A stretch of DNA of 64,000 nucleotides from Sinorhizobium sp. BG8 (GCF_016864555.1 NZ_CP044011.1:1345001-1409000), one strand, 5' to 3'; positions 9,020 to 18,581 are shown, counted from the stretch's first letter. Numbers and translations are program-made. The notes: generated from the letters alone by a model not told the origin.

Positions 9020-10009
9020 ATGAAAATTTTGAAGACTTTGCTTATGACCGCCGCCATTTCGACGGCACTGATCGCCAACATGGCTCACGCCGAGAACAAG
9101 AAGATCGCCCTCGTCGTCAAGGCGCTCGGCATCGGCTTCTTCGAAGCGGCCAACAAGGGCGCCCAGGAAGCAGCCAAGGAACTCGGCGACGTCGAGATCA
9201 TCTATACCGGACCGACCACCACCACGGCTGAAGGCCAGATCGAGGTGATCAACTCGCTGATCGCCCAGAAGGTCGACGCGATCGCCGTTTCGGCAAATGA
9301 TACGGACGCTCTCGTTCCGGCCCTCAAGAAGGCCATGGACCGCGGCATCAAGGTCATTTCCTGGGATTCCGGCGTCGCCAAGGATGGTCGTGCGATGCAT
9401 CTGAACCCGTCGTCGAGCCCGCTGATCGGCAACATGATCATCAAGCTCGCCGCCGACAACCTGCCTGAAGGCGGCGACGTGGCCGTTCTGTCGGCAACCG
9501 CGACCTCGACCAACCAGAACACCTGGATCGCGGAAATGAACAAGGTGCTGCCGAACTACAAGGGCATCAACGTCGTTGCGACCGTCTATGGTGACGACCT
9601 TGCCGACAAGTCCTACCGCGAGACGCAGGGCCTCATCCAGACCTATCCGAACCTGAAGGCGATCATTGCTCCGACCTCGGTCGGCATCGTTGCCGCCGCT
9701 CAGGCTGTGACGGACGCCGGCAAGGTCGGCCAGATCAACGTCACTGGTCTCGGCCTTCCGTCCGAAATGGCTGGTCACGTGAAGTCGGGCGCTTCGAAGT
9801 CGTTCGCCATCTGGAACCCGATCGATCTCGGCTATTCGGCAACCATGATCGCCTATGACCTCATCGGCGGCGCGGAAGCAAAGCCGGGTGCGGAACTCAA
9901 GATGGGCCGCATGGGCAGCGTCAAGCTCGACGACAACAACGAAGGCGCCATGGCCGACCCGTTCGTCTACGACAAGACGAACGTAGAGGAATTCGCCAAG
10001 ATCTTCTGA
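9020..10009 (+). CDS. rhaS: rhamnose ABC transporter, substrate-binding protein
   Basis: A 329-residue periplasmic sugar-binding protein of the RbsB/LsrB type. Signal peptide residues 1-24 (cleavage after AHA), then two Rossmann-like lobes (KIALVVKALGIGFFEAANKGAQEAA; residues such as W122 and D124 in VISWDSGV are typical of the ligand cleft). ATG 9020 is chosen because GGGAGG stands 9 nt upstream; the frame is open 9 codons further but that part is not signal-like. It is the first transporter gene after rhaR and is likely made in excess because of the intergenic hairpins that follow. Confidence 0.93.
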   Translation: MKILKTLLMTAAISTALIANMAHAENKKIALVVKALGIGFFEAANKGAQEAAKELGDVEIIYTGPTTTTAEGQIEVINSLIAQKVDAIAVSANDTDALVPALKKAMDRGIKVISWDSGVAKDGRAMHLNPSSSPLIGNMIIKLAADNLPEGGDVAVLSATATSTNQNTWIAEMNKVLPNYKGINVVATVYGDDLADKSYRETQGLIQTYPNLKAIIAPTSVGIVAAAQAVTDAGKVGQINVTGLGLPSEMAGHVKSGASKSFAIWNPIDLGYSATMIAYDLIGGAEAKPGAELKMGRMGSVKLDDNNEGAMADPFVYDKTNVEEFAKIF

Positions 10010-10070
10010 TCCGGTGAACCACATGCCGATCCCGGCCCCATGGCCGGATCGGATTTGCTTGAACGAGTAT

Positions 10071-10217
10071 GCCCCTCATCCGGCCCGCGGGTCGCCTTCT
10101 CCCCCCCCTCAAGTGGGGGGAGAAGCAGCCATTCCGCAATGCTTCCGCCCCACGGCGCGGCAGGACGTGGGAGTACCCCTCCGTCCTCCTTGCGGAGAAA
10201 AGGGGAGGCTGAGGGGC
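10071..10217. repeat. palindromic intergenic element, RIME-like
   Basis: Begins with GCCCCTCATC and ends with GCTGAGGGGC, a near-perfect terminal inverted repeat (9 of 10). An inner stem CTTCTCCCCCC (10096-10106) / GGGGGGAGAAG (10115-10125) and a second hairpin near 10173-10205 lie inside. Composition and layout match the rhizobial intergenic mosaic elements (RIME) known from R. leguminosarum and S. meliloti. It fills the rhaS-rhaT gap and may act as an mRNA end or stabiliser. Confidence 0.65.
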
Positions 10218-10281
10218 AATCTCCAGACGTGCCGAGCCTGATGAACGGCAGGCGCTACTGAACCAAACCGGTGGACGAACT

Positions 10282-11805
10282 TTGCTCCAGGATACGACCA
10301 CATCGCGGATGAAACCCGCCATCGCACTTGAAGGGATCTCTAAATCCTTCCCCGGCGTGCGCGCGCTCTCCGACGTTTCGCTGTCGCTCTACCCCGGGTC
10401 CGTTACGGCGCTCGTGGGTGAGAACGGCGCAGGCAAATCGACGCTCGTCAAGATCCTGACGGGTATCTACCAGCCTGATGAAGGCACGATCCGCGTCGAT
10501 GACAGCGAGACCCATTTCCCGACCGCGACCGCCGCAGCCAAGGCCGGTGTCACCGCGATCCATCAGGAAACCGTCCTCTTCGACGAGCTTTCGGTCGCTG
10601 AAAACATCTTTCTTGGCCATGCGCCACGCACGCGCCTCGGCCTGATCGACTGGGGGAAGTTGAACGCGGACGCCCGCAAGCTTCTCAACCGTGTCGGCGC
10701 CGATTTCGATCCGACGATCCGCCTGCGCGATCTCGGTATCGCCAAGAAGCATCTCGTGGCAATCGCGCGCGCCCTTTCCATCGATGCCCGCGTGGTCATC
10801 ATGGACGAGCCGACGGCCGCCCTGTCCCACAAGGAAATCCACGAGCTTTACGAACTGATCGACCGGCTGAAGGCGGATGGCAAGGCGATCCTTTTCATCA
10901 GCCACAAGTTCGACGAGATCTACCGCATCGCCGACCGCTACACCGTCTTCCGGGACGGCAAGATGGTGGGCGAAGGACTGATCGCCGATACCAGTCAGGA
11001 CGAGCTCGTCCGCATGATGGTCGGCCGTGACGTCGGTCAGGTGTACCCCAAGCAGACCGTCGAAATCGGCGCGCCGGTCCTTGCCGTTTCCGGCTACCGT
11101 CATCCGACCGAGTTCGAGGACATCAATTTCGAACTCCGCAAGGGCGAGATTCTCGGTTTCTACGGTCTCGTCGGCGCGGGACGATCCGAATTCATGCAGT
11201 CGCTGATCGGCATCACCCGGCCATCGGCCGGCGCGATCCGGCTGGACGGCGAAGTGCTGGTGATCCGCAGTCCATCGGAGGCCATTGCCAGTGGCATCGT
11301 TTATGTGCCGGAAGAGCGCGGCCGCCAGGGTGCGATCATCGGCATGCCGATCTTCCAGAACGTTACCCTGCCGTCCCTCGCGCGCACTTCGCGCAGCGGT
11401 TTCCTGCGGCTTGCGGAGGAGTTCAGGCTGGCGCGCGAATACACCTCGCGCCTCGACCTGCGCGCTGCATCGCTCGACCAGGATGTCGGTACGCTTTCGG
11501 GCGGCAACCAGCAGAAGGTGGTGATCGCCAAGTGGCTCGCCACTCAGCCGAAGGTGATCATCCTCGACGAGCCGACAAAGGGCATCGATATCGGTTCCAA
11601 GGCAGCCGTGCACGCCTTCATGAGTGAACTGGCGGCGCAGGGGCTGAGCGTCATCATGGTCTCCTCGGAGATCCCGGAAATCATGGGCATGTCTGATCGC
11701 GTCATCGTCATGCGCGAAGGCAGGATTGCCGGACGGTTCGAACGCAGCGAACTGACGGCGGAACGACTGGTGCGGGCGGCGGCCGGCATCGCGGAGGCAG
11801 CATGA
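10282..11805 (+). CDS. rhaT: rhamnose ABC transporter, ATP-binding protein (two ABC domains)
   Basis: A 507-residue duplicated ATPase of the RbsA/MglA class that powers rhamnose import. Domain 1 has Walker A GENGAGKST (residues 46-54) and Walker B VVIMDEPTAAL. Its signature motif is degenerate (LGIAKKHLVAIARAL), as is usual for the class. Domain 2 has LSGGNQQKVVIAKWL and VIILDEPTKGID, with a diverged Walker A (GAGRSE). TTG 10282 gives the longest frame; ATG 10309 (MKPAIALEG) is an equally possible start. It overlaps rhaP by 4 bases. Confidence 0.93.
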   Translation: MLQDTTTSRMKPAIALEGISKSFPGVRALSDVSLSLYPGSVTALVGENGAGKSTLVKILTGIYQPDEGTIRVDDSETHFPTATAAAKAGVTAIHQETVLFDELSVAENIFLGHAPRTRLGLIDWGKLNADARKLLNRVGADFDPTIRLRDLGIAKKHLVAIARALSIDARVVIMDEPTAALSHKEIHELYELIDRLKADGKAILFISHKFDEIYRIADRYTVFRDGKMVGEGLIADTSQDELVRMMVGRDVGQVYPKQTVEIGAPVLAVSGYRHPTEFEDINFELRKGEILGFYGLVGAGRSEFMQSLIGITRPSAGAIRLDGEVLVIRSPSEAIASGIVYVPEERGRQGAIIGMPIFQNVTLPSLARTSRSGFLRLAEEFRLAREYTSRLDLRAASLDQDVGTLSGGNQQKVVIAKWLATQPKVIILDEPTKGIDIGSKAAVHAFMSELAAQGLSVIMVSSEIPEIMGMSDRVIVMREGRIAGRFERSELTAERLVRAAAGIAEAA

Positions 11806-12782
11806 TGGCACGACTCTTGAAAAACCGCGAAATGCTGCTGGTCGTGGCGATCGTCGCTCTGGTGGGCATGATCGCGCTGCGCTTCCCCGGCTTCGTCGTC
11901 CCGGCGAACCTCGCGAACGTCTATAATGACACGTCGATCCTCATCATTCTGGCGCTCGGCCAGATGGCGGTCATCCTGACGCGGTGTATCGATCTGTCCA
12001 TGGCCGCGAACCTCGCTTTGTGCGGTATGGTCGCCGGCCTCATAAACGTCGCGATGCCAGGGCTGCCGATCCCCGTCGTCATCCTCGTCGCCATGCTGCT
12101 CGGCGCCTTCCTCGGCTCGATCAACGGTCTTCTCGTCTGGAAGCTGGACATTCCGCCGATCGTCGTAACCCTCGGCACGCTCACCATCTATCGCGGCATG
12201 ATCTTCCTGCTGACCAACGGCCAGTGGATCAATGCGCACCAGATGAGCGACGCCTTCAAGGCTTTCCCGCGCACAGCACTGCTCGGCTTCCCCGTCCTGT
12301 CCTGGCTGTCGCTGGTCATGATCGCGATCATGTTCGTGGTCATGAGCCGCACGCCTCTCGGCCGTGCCTTCTTCGCCGTCGGCGGGAACCCGCACGCGGC
12401 CGTTTACACGGGGATCGATGTCGGCCGGACGCGGTTCTTCGCCTATTGCCTCTCCGGCACCCTTTCGGGGCTTGCCGGCTACCTCTGGGTCTCGCGCTAT
12501 GCGGTGGCCTATGTCGACATTGCCGCCGGCTTCGAACTCGACATCATCGCGGCCTGCGTCATCGGCGGCATATCGATCGCTGGCGGCATCGGGTCGGTTG
12601 CGGGCGCAGTCCTCGGCGCGGTGTTTCTCGGCGTGATCAAGAACGCACTGCCGGTCATCAACATATCGCCCTTCGCCCAGATGGCGATCTCGGGCACGGT
12701 CATCATCATTGCCGTCGTCGTCAACGCTCGGGCCGAACGACGCAAGGGCAGGGTCATTCTCAAGAAAGCGGAGGCAGTCTGA
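11802..12782 (+). CDS. rhaP: rhamnose ABC transporter permease 1
   Basis: A 326-residue inner-membrane permease of the RbsC/BPD_transp_2 family with 8-10 hydrophobic segments. It has the family's cytoplasmic coupling motif region GGNPHAAVYTGIDVGRTRFFAYCLSG and the GGIGSVAGAVLGA loop. The start overlaps the rhaT stop (ATGATG; ATG 11805 is an alternative), indicating translational coupling. It pairs with RhaQ to form the channel. Strongly basic tail (RAERRKGR). Confidence 0.92.
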   Translation: MMARLLKNREMLLVVAIVALVGMIALRFPGFVVPANLANVYNDTSILIILALGQMAVILTRCIDLSMAANLALCGMVAGLINVAMPGLPIPVVILVAMLLGAFLGSINGLLVWKLDIPPIVVTLGTLTIYRGMIFLLTNGQWINAHQMSDAFKAFPRTALLGFPVLSWLSLVMIAIMFVVMSRTPLGRAFFAVGGNPHAAVYTGIDVGRTRFFAYCLSGTLSGLAGYLWVSRYAVAYVDIAAGFELDIIAACVIGGISIAGGIGSVAGAVLGAVFLGVIKNALPVINISPFAQMAISGTVIIIAVVVNARAERRKGRVILKKAEAV

Positions 12783-13786
12783 TGGCGCACGCAGAAATGA
12801 CGGCACGCCACATACCGGATCGTCTCCAGGGGCGTGGCGCCCGCATGTTGAAGAGCTGGGAAAGCCTGCTCCTCGTAGTGGCCGTGGCGATCTTCCTCGC
12901 GAATTCGTTCGCGTCTCCCTACTTCCTCGATCCGTGGAACCTCTCGGATGCGACGTTCAACTTCACCGAAAAGGCGATGATCGCCTTCGCGATGGCGCTC
13001 GTCATCATATCCGGGGAAATTGACCTTTCGGTCGCCTCCATCATCGCTTTGGCCTCGACGGCAATGGGATATGCGGTGCAGCTCGGGTTCGATACACCGA
13101 TGCTCGTGGCGATCGGCCTCGGCACCGGCCTGCTCTGCGGGACTGTGAACGGACTTCTGGTGACCGGGCTTGGTCTTCCGTCAATCGTGGTCACCATCGG
13201 AACGATGAGCCTTTTCCGCGGCCTCTCCTTCGTCATCCTCGGGGACAAGGCGTTTACCGGATATCCCGAAAGCTTCGCCTGGTTCGGCCAGGGTTACGTC
13301 TGGTGGGTCTTCTCTTTCGAGTTCTGCCTCTTCCTGGCGCTCGCATTGGTTTACGGCGTGCTGCTGCACAAGACGAACTTCGGTCGCACCGTCTTCGCGA
13401 TCGGCAACAATCAGACGGCGGCGCTCTTTTCCGGCGTTCGGGTCGGAAGAGTGAAGTTCATCCTCTTCCTGCTCACCGGCCTGATGGCGGGTATCGCATC
13501 GATCTGCCTTACCTCGCGGCTCGGCTCCACGCGGCCTTCGATCGCGCTCGGATGGGAACTCGAAGTGGTGACGATGGTGGTGCTCGGCGGCGTCAACATC
13601 CTCGGCGGCTCCGGCACGATCCCGGGCGTCGTGCTCGCGGCCCTCATCATGGGCATGGTGACCTTCGGGTTCGGCCTGCTCAACGTTCCCGGCATTGTCA
13701 TGTCGATCTTCATCGGCCTGCTGCTGATCTCGGTCATCGCCCTGCCCATTCTCTACACCCGGCTTCGCCGCCGCCTGCATGCCTGA
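12782..13786 (+). CDS. rhaQ: rhamnose ABC transporter permease 2
   Basis: A 334-residue permease of the RbsC family. It starts at ATG 12782, sharing a base with the rhaP stop (TGATG). The frame is open far upstream, but that part runs over rhaP and is Arg/Pro/His-rich nonsense. Around 8-10 membrane segments, [15 protein letters not shown] near residue 80 and [19 protein letters not shown] near residue 280 are typical. It is the partner of RhaP in the importer and ends in basic RRRLHA. Confidence 0.92.
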   Translation: MAHAEMTARHIPDRLQGRGARMLKSWESLLLVVAVAIFLANSFASPYFLDPWNLSDATFNFTEKAMIAFAMALVIISGEIDLSVASIIALASTAMGYAVQLGFDTPMLVAIGLGTGLLCGTVNGLLVTGLGLPSIVVTIGTMSLFRGLSFVILGDKAFTGYPESFAWFGQGYVWWVFSFEFCLFLALALVYGVLLHKTNFGRTVFAIGNNQTAALFSGVRVGRVKFILFLLTGLMAGIASICLTSRLGSTRPSIALGWELEVVTMVVLGGVNILGGSGTIPGVVLAALIMGMVTFGFGLLNVPGIVMSIFIGLLLISVIALPILYTRLRRRLHA

Positions 13787-13799
13787 GGATTGCGTCACA

Positions 13800-14114
13800 A
13801 TGGAAAAGTATGCCTTCCGTATGCGCCTCAACCCCGGCATGGCCGAGGAGTACAAGGCGCGTCACGATGCAATCTGGCCGGAACTGGTGAAGCTTCTAAG
13901 GGATGCCGGCGTCTCCGATTACTCCATCCATCTCGACGCGGAAAACAATCTGCTCTTCGGCGTGCTCTGGCGTCGCGACGATCACGGCATGGCGACGCTT
14001 CCGGACCATCCGGTGATGAAGAAGTGGTGGGCCCACATGGCCGACATCATGGAGACCAAGGCGGACAACGAGCCGGTGGCCGTACCGCTTGCGACCGTCT
14101 TTCACATGGAATGA
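13800..14114 (+). CDS. rhaU: L-rhamnose mutarotase
   Basis: A 104-residue enzyme that interconverts alpha and beta L-rhamnose. Full family length. H22, Y41, W76 and W77 sit at exactly the numbers of the catalytic and binding residues of E. coli RhaM. ATG 13800 (MEKYAFRM) is used because it gives the family length and has GAGGA 10 nt upstream; ATG 13779 would overlap rhaQ. In R. leguminosarum this gene is named rhaU. Confidence 0.93.
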   Translation: MEKYAFRMRLNPGMAEEYKARHDAIWPELVKLLRDAGVSDYSIHLDAENNLLFGVLWRRDDHGMATLPDHPVMKKWWAHMADIMETKADNEPVAVPLATVFHME

Positions 14115-14118
14115 GCCG

Positions 14119-15486
14119 ATGGCGGATGTAACCACCATTGCCGTCGTCGACATCGGCAAGACTAATGCGAAGGTCGCCCTGGTGGATGCGGCCACTTTCC
14201 AGGAAATCGCCGTGCGGACGACGCCAAATCTGGTCGTCACCGGCCCGCCCTATCCGCATTTCGACACGGAGCGGCTCTGGGCGTTCATCGTCGAAAGCCT
14301 CGGATCGCTCAACGCCGAACGGCGGATCGATGCCGTCTCCGTAACGACGCATGGCGCGACGGCTGCTCTCGTCGATGCGGACGGCCGCCTTGCGCTGCCG
14401 GTTCTCGACTATGAATACGCCGGCCCTGACGAGCTCGATGCCGAGTACAGGAAGGCGCGTCCGCCTTTCGCCGCCTCCGGCACGCCGCGCCTTCCCGGCG
14501 GTCTCAATCTCGGGGCGCAGATCTATTGGCAGTCGCGCCGATTTCCTGATGCGTTCGCCAATACTGCTTCCCTCCTCATGTATGCGCAGTACTGGTCCTT
14601 CCGCCTGACAGGCGTGCTCGCCGGTGAGGTGACCTCGCTTGGCTGCCACACGGACCTGTGGGAGCCTCTGGACGGGCGCTATTCCACGCTCGTGACGGAG
14701 CAGGGCTGGCTGGAGCGCATGCCGCCGCTACGCAAGGCCGGCGACAGTCTTGGTCCGATCCTGCCCGACGTCGCAGCGCGAACGGGGCTCGACGCAGGCA
14801 CTCCCGTATACTGCGGCATCCACGATTCCAACGCGTCCCTTCTTCCCTACGTTCTCTCGCTCGACGCTCCCTACGCGGTCGTCTCCACGGGCACCTGGGT
14901 GATCGTGATGGCGATGGGCGGAAAGAGGCTGAAGCTCGATGAAGCGCGCGACACGCTCGTCAACGTGAATGCGCTGGGAAATCCCGTGCCCTCGGCACGC
15001 TTCATGGGAGGGCGGGCGTTCTCGCTTCTCGGCGGGCGATCCATGCCGATTGCCGACGCTGCCGTCACGTCAGTGCTTGCCCGCGCAAGCATGATACTGC
15101 CGTCCGTGCCCGAGGACTCTGGTCCCTTCCAGGGGAAGCATGCGGAGTGGACGGTCGCGAGAGACGAGTTGAGCGAAGAGGAAGTCCAGGCGACGATCGC
15201 CTTCCACCTTGCGCTCATGACATCCACCTGCCTCGGCCTCATCGGCGCAGAGGGGCCCGTGATTGTGGAAGGTCCGTTCGCGTCCAATCCGGCCTATCTC
15301 GCCATGTTGAAAGCCTCAACGGGGAGGGAGATCCTCACGGGGGCAAGTGTCACCGGCACGAGCGCCGGGGCTGCCTGCCTTGCAGCCGGCAACGTGGCGC
15401 AGCCGCGCTTGCAGCCGTTCGGACGCGATTCGTCGGACGAAATGAAGGCCTACGCTGAGGCCTGGGCAAGCCGCGCCTTGCGTTGA
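14119..15486 (+). CDS. rhaK: rhamnulokinase / sugar kinase of the FGGY family
   Basis: A 455-residue kinase with the phosphate-1 motif VDIGKTNAKVALVD near residue 10 and STGTWVIVM near residue 258. ATG 14119 follows the rhaU stop by 4 bases with GGAATGAG upstream; 10 further in-frame codons overlap rhaU. Last gene of the rhaRSTPQUK operon. In R. leguminosarum RhaK is needed for both catabolism and rhamnose uptake activity, and the same can be expected here. Confidence 0.92.
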   Translation: MADVTTIAVVDIGKTNAKVALVDAATFQEIAVRTTPNLVVTGPPYPHFDTERLWAFIVESLGSLNAERRIDAVSVTTHGATAALVDADGRLALPVLDYEYAGPDELDAEYRKARPPFAASGTPRLPGGLNLGAQIYWQSRRFPDAFANTASLLMYAQYWSFRLTGVLAGEVTSLGCHTDLWEPLDGRYSTLVTEQGWLERMPPLRKAGDSLGPILPDVAARTGLDAGTPVYCGIHDSNASLLPYVLSLDAPYAVVSTGTWVIVMAMGGKRLKLDEARDTLVNVNALGNPVPSARFMGGRAFSLLGGRSMPIADAAVTSVLARASMILPSVPEDSGPFQGKHAEWTVARDELSEEEVQATIAFHLALMTSTCLGLIGAEGPVIVEGPFASNPAYLAMLKASTGREILTGASVTGTSAGAACLAAGNVAQPRLQPFGRDSSDEMKAYAEAWASRALR

Positions 15487-15496
15487 ATTCGATGAG

Positions 15497-15518
15497 CACT
15501 TCCGCGTTTCCGGAAGTG
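15497..15518. repeat. hairpin after rhaK
   Basis: A perfect 8-bp stem CACTTCCG / CGGAAGTG with a 6-nt loop, 10 bases after the rhaK stop. It has no T run, so it is more likely a rhizobial palindromic repeat or mRNA 3'-end protector than a strong terminator. Confidence 0.5.
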
Positions 15519-15582
15519 GACAGGTCTCTAGCCAATTGTCTTGAAGTAATTCCGGACGCTGGAGCGCGTTGCTGAAATTGCT

Positions 15583-15729
15583 CTAGAAAACGCGAGAAGG
15601 GGCGGGCGACCGGCCGCGCTCGATATTTAGGAGAAGCGACATTGCCGCCAAGGTGCTTGCGGCAATTATCGTGGCACTCAGACCCAGAACAATCATTGCT
15701 CTTTCCCGAACTGACATCATTGTCAACAT
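15583..15729 (-). CDS. possible small single-span membrane protein
   Basis: A 48-codon minus-strand frame starting MLTMMSVRERAM, with a hydrophobic stretch VLGLSATIIAASTLAAMSLLL flanked by positive residues and a short polar tail. Composition fits a small membrane protein. There is no convincing Shine-Dalgarno before ATG 15729; the internal ATG codons at 15720 and 15717 are alternatives. I recognise no family. It lies alone between rhaK and icpA. Confidence 0.3.
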   Translation of the reverse strand: MLTMMSVRERAMIVLGLSATIIAASTLAAMSLLLNIERGRSPAPSRVF

Positions 15730-16167
15730 CACATGCTTATATACTAAGAATCTTACCTGTGGCTTGTGCGAATCCTTGCTATTGACAAGAAAATAATCGC
15801 CAAAAAACTTCGCTGATTCGGCCTGATTGGAAGCATGTCCCGCAATGCGAAAGCGTGGAGTGCAATATTAACCTTCAGGCAAGGAATTAACCATAAACAT
15901 TGTTCCACGCGTCGGAGTGGGAGAGTGTAAGAGTTTCCCACCCAGGCATGATGCCAAACCGCCGTACCGGTCTCGATCCGGTATTCACTTTTCACCGAAA
16001 TTGATCATGGATCATCGGGCGGCAGTCATCATGCGCCGGGCGAGAGCCGGCTGCATGGCGCGAGCGATAGGCTATCGTTCTACCGACACTGCATCTTCCA
16101 TGACCGATTTCGAAAGGCCGGCCGATTAGTTCGGCCATGGAATGCAGCGTCGCGTGGGGACAATTCG
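15730..16167. other. intergenic, upstream region of the che operon
   Basis: 438 bases without a convincing gene. The AT-rich part 15740-15910 contains TTAACCTTCAGG and TTAACCATAAAC (the latter matches a CtrA half-site, TTAACCAT) about 280 bp before icpA. It presumably holds the che promoter, but no canonical -35/-10 pair stands out. Confidence 0.4.
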
Positions 16168-17772
16168 GTGCAGGAATCGCCGGCAGATCAGGCTCGAACG
16201 GCACAGGCAACCAGCCTGCGTGACCGCTTGAGATTTGCCGGCCTGGAGCCAGCCCAGGGCGAAATGCTGCGGAACCACCGTCAGCAGCTCGAACGCCATG
16301 TCGAAATCGCGCTGCGCGACCTCTTCCAACGTTTTCAGACGTTCCCCGACGCGGCCCGCTACTTCCAGAGCGAGCGTCAGGTCGATCGCCTGCACGATCT
16401 TCATTCCTCCCATTGGGGCGTGCTGACCGACGCCCGCTTCGACAGCCTCTATGCCGAGCGTGTCAAGGTTCTCTCTGATGTCGAGAGCCAGATGAGCCTC
16501 GATCCACGCTGGCGGCTTTCGGGCCAGGCGATCGTGATGGAGCATGTCATCAACGGCCTGATCGAGGAATATTGGCCGAAATCCCTGCTCCCCGGGGCCG
16601 CAAAGGGACGGCGCAAGGAACTTTCCGACCTGCTGACCGCCTTTATCCGCACTGCGATGGTGGACGCGGAGATCGCCGTCTCGCTGCGGTTCAACGAACA
16701 GCGTCACCAGCATCACCGCGCACTGGCAGAGCAGCGCAAGGGCGACGTCTCGCGACTGGACGACGTTTTCGGCGATGTCATCCGCAGTCTGTCGCGCCTC
16801 GATCTCACCGCTCGCGTGTCAGGCGAAATGCCCGATGACTGGCAGGACCTCGCCGGTGCGCTTAACGGCGCACTCGAGGATTTCCGCACCCAACTCACCC
16901 AGGCGACCGAAAAATCCGCGGCCTCGGATGCGCTGGTCGCCGCCGTATCGCGCGATGCGAATGCTTTCGCTACCCAGTCACGGGAGCGCTCCTTGAGCCT
17001 CGCCGAGACCGCCGCGCGGCTGGGGGACATCGTGACGAGCGTCAAGACGACACTCGACGAGACCCGCCGCCTCGAAACGGCCGTCCAGGACACCCGCCAG
17101 TCGGCAGAACGCAGCGGCGCCATCGTTGGCGAGGCGATCTCGGCAATGGCCGACATAGAGGCCTCTGCCGAGAAGATCGGCCAGATCATCGGTGTCATCG
17201 ACGAGATCGCCTTCCAGACCAATCTCCTTGCGCTCAATGCCGGTATCGAGGCAGCCAGGGCAGGGGATAGCGGCCGCGGCTTCGCGGTCGTGGCTCAGGA
17301 GGTGCGAGCACTCGCCCAGCGCTCCGCCGATGCGGCGCGCGAGATCAAGCAGCTCGTGAACGGAACAAAGACCCAGGTGGAAGCCGGCGTCGATCGGGTC
17401 AACCGCACGCAGGACGCGATCGCAAGCATCGTGCGCCAGGTGGCGGGCATCAACGACGCTGTCTGCTCGATTGCGCGCGATAGCGACGAGGGTTCCACGG
17501 GATTGGTCGCGGTCGCAGCCGATCTCGGCAATATCGGAAGGCTGGTCGAGACCGACGCGCAGGTCGCGGCACGCACTGCCAATGCCGGCGCCGACCTCCA
17601 TACCGTCATCCTCGAACTCGGCGAGACCGTGCGCGCCTTTCATGTGCAGCACCACGCTGCGGCAGCCCCTCAGCGTCGCGCGGCGGTGGCGCAATCCGCC
17701 ACGGCAGCGATGCCAATCACCTACGTCGACGATGAGCAGCGCGCTACGCGGGCGATCGGATACGGAGCGTGA
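16168..17772 (+). CDS. icpA: soluble globin-coupled-type chemoreceptor IcpA
   Basis: A 534-residue methyl-accepting chemotaxis protein with no membrane segment. Residues ~1-165 resemble a sensor globin, with a His-rich [11 protein letters not shown] region around residue 78. A linker helix follows ([20 protein letters not shown]). The signalling domain has the conserved hairpin tip from about residue 346 ([21 protein letters not shown]). There is no C-terminal CheR/CheB pentapeptide. GTG 16168 has GGGGA upstream. In S. meliloti the first che-operon gene is the cytoplasmic receptor IcpA (formerly McpE); position and length match. Confidence 0.9.
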   Translation: MQESPADQARTAQATSLRDRLRFAGLEPAQGEMLRNHRQQLERHVEIALRDLFQRFQTFPDAARYFQSERQVDRLHDLHSSHWGVLTDARFDSLYAERVKVLSDVESQMSLDPRWRLSGQAIVMEHVINGLIEEYWPKSLLPGAAKGRRKELSDLLTAFIRTAMVDAEIAVSLRFNEQRHQHHRALAEQRKGDVSRLDDVFGDVIRSLSRLDLTARVSGEMPDDWQDLAGALNGALEDFRTQLTQATEKSAASDALVAAVSRDANAFATQSRERSLSLAETAARLGDIVTSVKTTLDETRRLETAVQDTRQSAERSGAIVGEAISAMADIEASAEKIGQIIGVIDEIAFQTNLLALNAGIEAARAGDSGRGFAVVAQEVRALAQRSADAAREIKQLVNGTKTQVEAGVDRVNRTQDAIASIVRQVAGINDAVCSIARDSDEGSTGLVAVAADLGNIGRLVETDAQVAARTANAGADLHTVILELGETVRAFHVQHHAAAAPQRRAAVAQSATAAMPITYVDDEQRATRAIGYGA

Positions 17773-17774
17773 CC

Positions 17775-17903
17775 ATGTTCAAACGCCAACCCCGACACTG
17801 GTTCTCTACCGATCGCAGCAGGCTTTTTGGCCATGAGCCGTCGCAGGTCGAACCGCAGACATACGCACTGAACGCCGACAAACGCAGACAAGGAGCGAAA
17901 TGA
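17775..17903 (+). CDS. possible 42-residue peptide between icpA and cheS
   Basis: ATG 17775 lies 2 bases after the icpA stop, with GGAG 7 nt upstream. The frame ends in a TGA (17901-17903) that overlaps the first ATG of cheS as ATGA. The peptide is basic (MFKRQPRHWFSTDRSRLFGH, then a Gln/Arg-rich tail). It fits the tightly packed, overlapping style of this operon and could couple translation of icpA and cheS. No family is recognised, and it may be only a leader. Confidence 0.4.
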   Translation: MFKRQPRHWFSTDRSRLFGHEPSQVEPQTYALNADKRRQGAK

Positions 17904-18202
17904 TGGCGAGCAAGAAAGCCGCTCAGAAGACCTTGAGCCTTGCCCCGGTGCTGGACCTCAACGAGGCGACAGCACTCCATGAAAAGCTCATGGGGCTGAG
18001 GGGCAGCAATCTCGTAATCGACGCTTCGGCGGTCGAGCGCGTCGGCGCCCTGTGCGCCCAGGTGCTCATGGCCGGTGCGAAGAGCTGGGAGCGCGACAAG
18101 CACTCCTTCACCATCGGCAAAGTGTCCGAACCCTTTATGAAAACGATGCAGCTTATCGGCATGAACGTCGACCACATGCTGTCAAAGGAGAGTCAGCAAT
18201 GA
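17903..18202 (+). CDS. cheS: CheS, STAS-like chemotaxis protein
   Basis: A 99-residue STAS-fold protein (LDLNEATALHEKLMGLRGSNLVIDASAVERVGALCAQVL). In S. meliloti CheS binds CheA and speeds the loss of phosphate from CheY1 through the CheA-CheS complex, helping to end the signal in a system without CheZ. Two start codons are adjacent (17900, 17903); the second is best spaced from AGGAG at 17891-17895. The stop overlaps cheY1 as ATGA. Confidence 0.88.
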   Translation: MASKKAAQKTLSLAPVLDLNEATALHEKLMGLRGSNLVIDASAVERVGALCAQVLMAGAKSWERDKHSFTIGKVSEPFMKTMQLIGMNVDHMLSKESQQ

Positions 18203-18564
18203 AGAAAAAGGTGCTTACCGTGGATGATTCACGGACCATCCGGAACATGCTTCTGGTGACGCTGAACAACGCCGGGTTCGAGACGATCCAGGCCGAGGAC
18301 GGCATCGAAGGCCTTGAGGTTCTCGAGAACGCCAATCCGGATGTCATCGTCACCGACATCAACATGCCCCGCCTCGACGGCTTCGGCTTCATCGAAGGGG
18401 TTCGCCGCAACGAGAAGTACCGTGCGATCCCGATCCTCGTCCTGACGACCGAAAGCGACGCGGAAAAGAAGAACCGTGCCCGCCAGGCCGGCGCAACCGG
18501 CTGGATCGTCAAGCCATTTGACCCCACCAAACTGATCGATGCAATCGAGCGCGTAACCGCCTAA
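18199..18564 (+). CDS. cheY1: response regulator CheY1 (phosphate sink)
   Basis: A 121-residue single receiver domain with acidic pocket DD near residues 9-10, phospho-acceptor Asp in VIVTDINMPRLDGFGF (about residue 53), Thr in VLTTESD and Lys in VKPFDP. In S. meliloti CheY1 acts as a phosphate sink that drains CheY2-P back through CheA. It overlaps cheS and lies 17 bases before cheA. Confidence 0.95.
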   Translation: MKKKVLTVDDSRTIRNMLLVTLNNAGFETIQAEDGIEGLEVLENANPDVIVTDINMPRLDGFGFIEGVRRNEKYRAIPILVLTTESDAEKKNRARQAGATGWIVKPFDPTKLIDAIERVTA

Positions 18565-18581
18565 TTCGAGGGCTCCTCCTG

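Noticed and set aside
11984-12781. About 266 extra in-frame codons before rhaQ
   Set aside because: This part overlaps rhaP in another frame and is Arg/Pro/His-rich; RhaQ begins at 12782 by family length and TGATG coupling.
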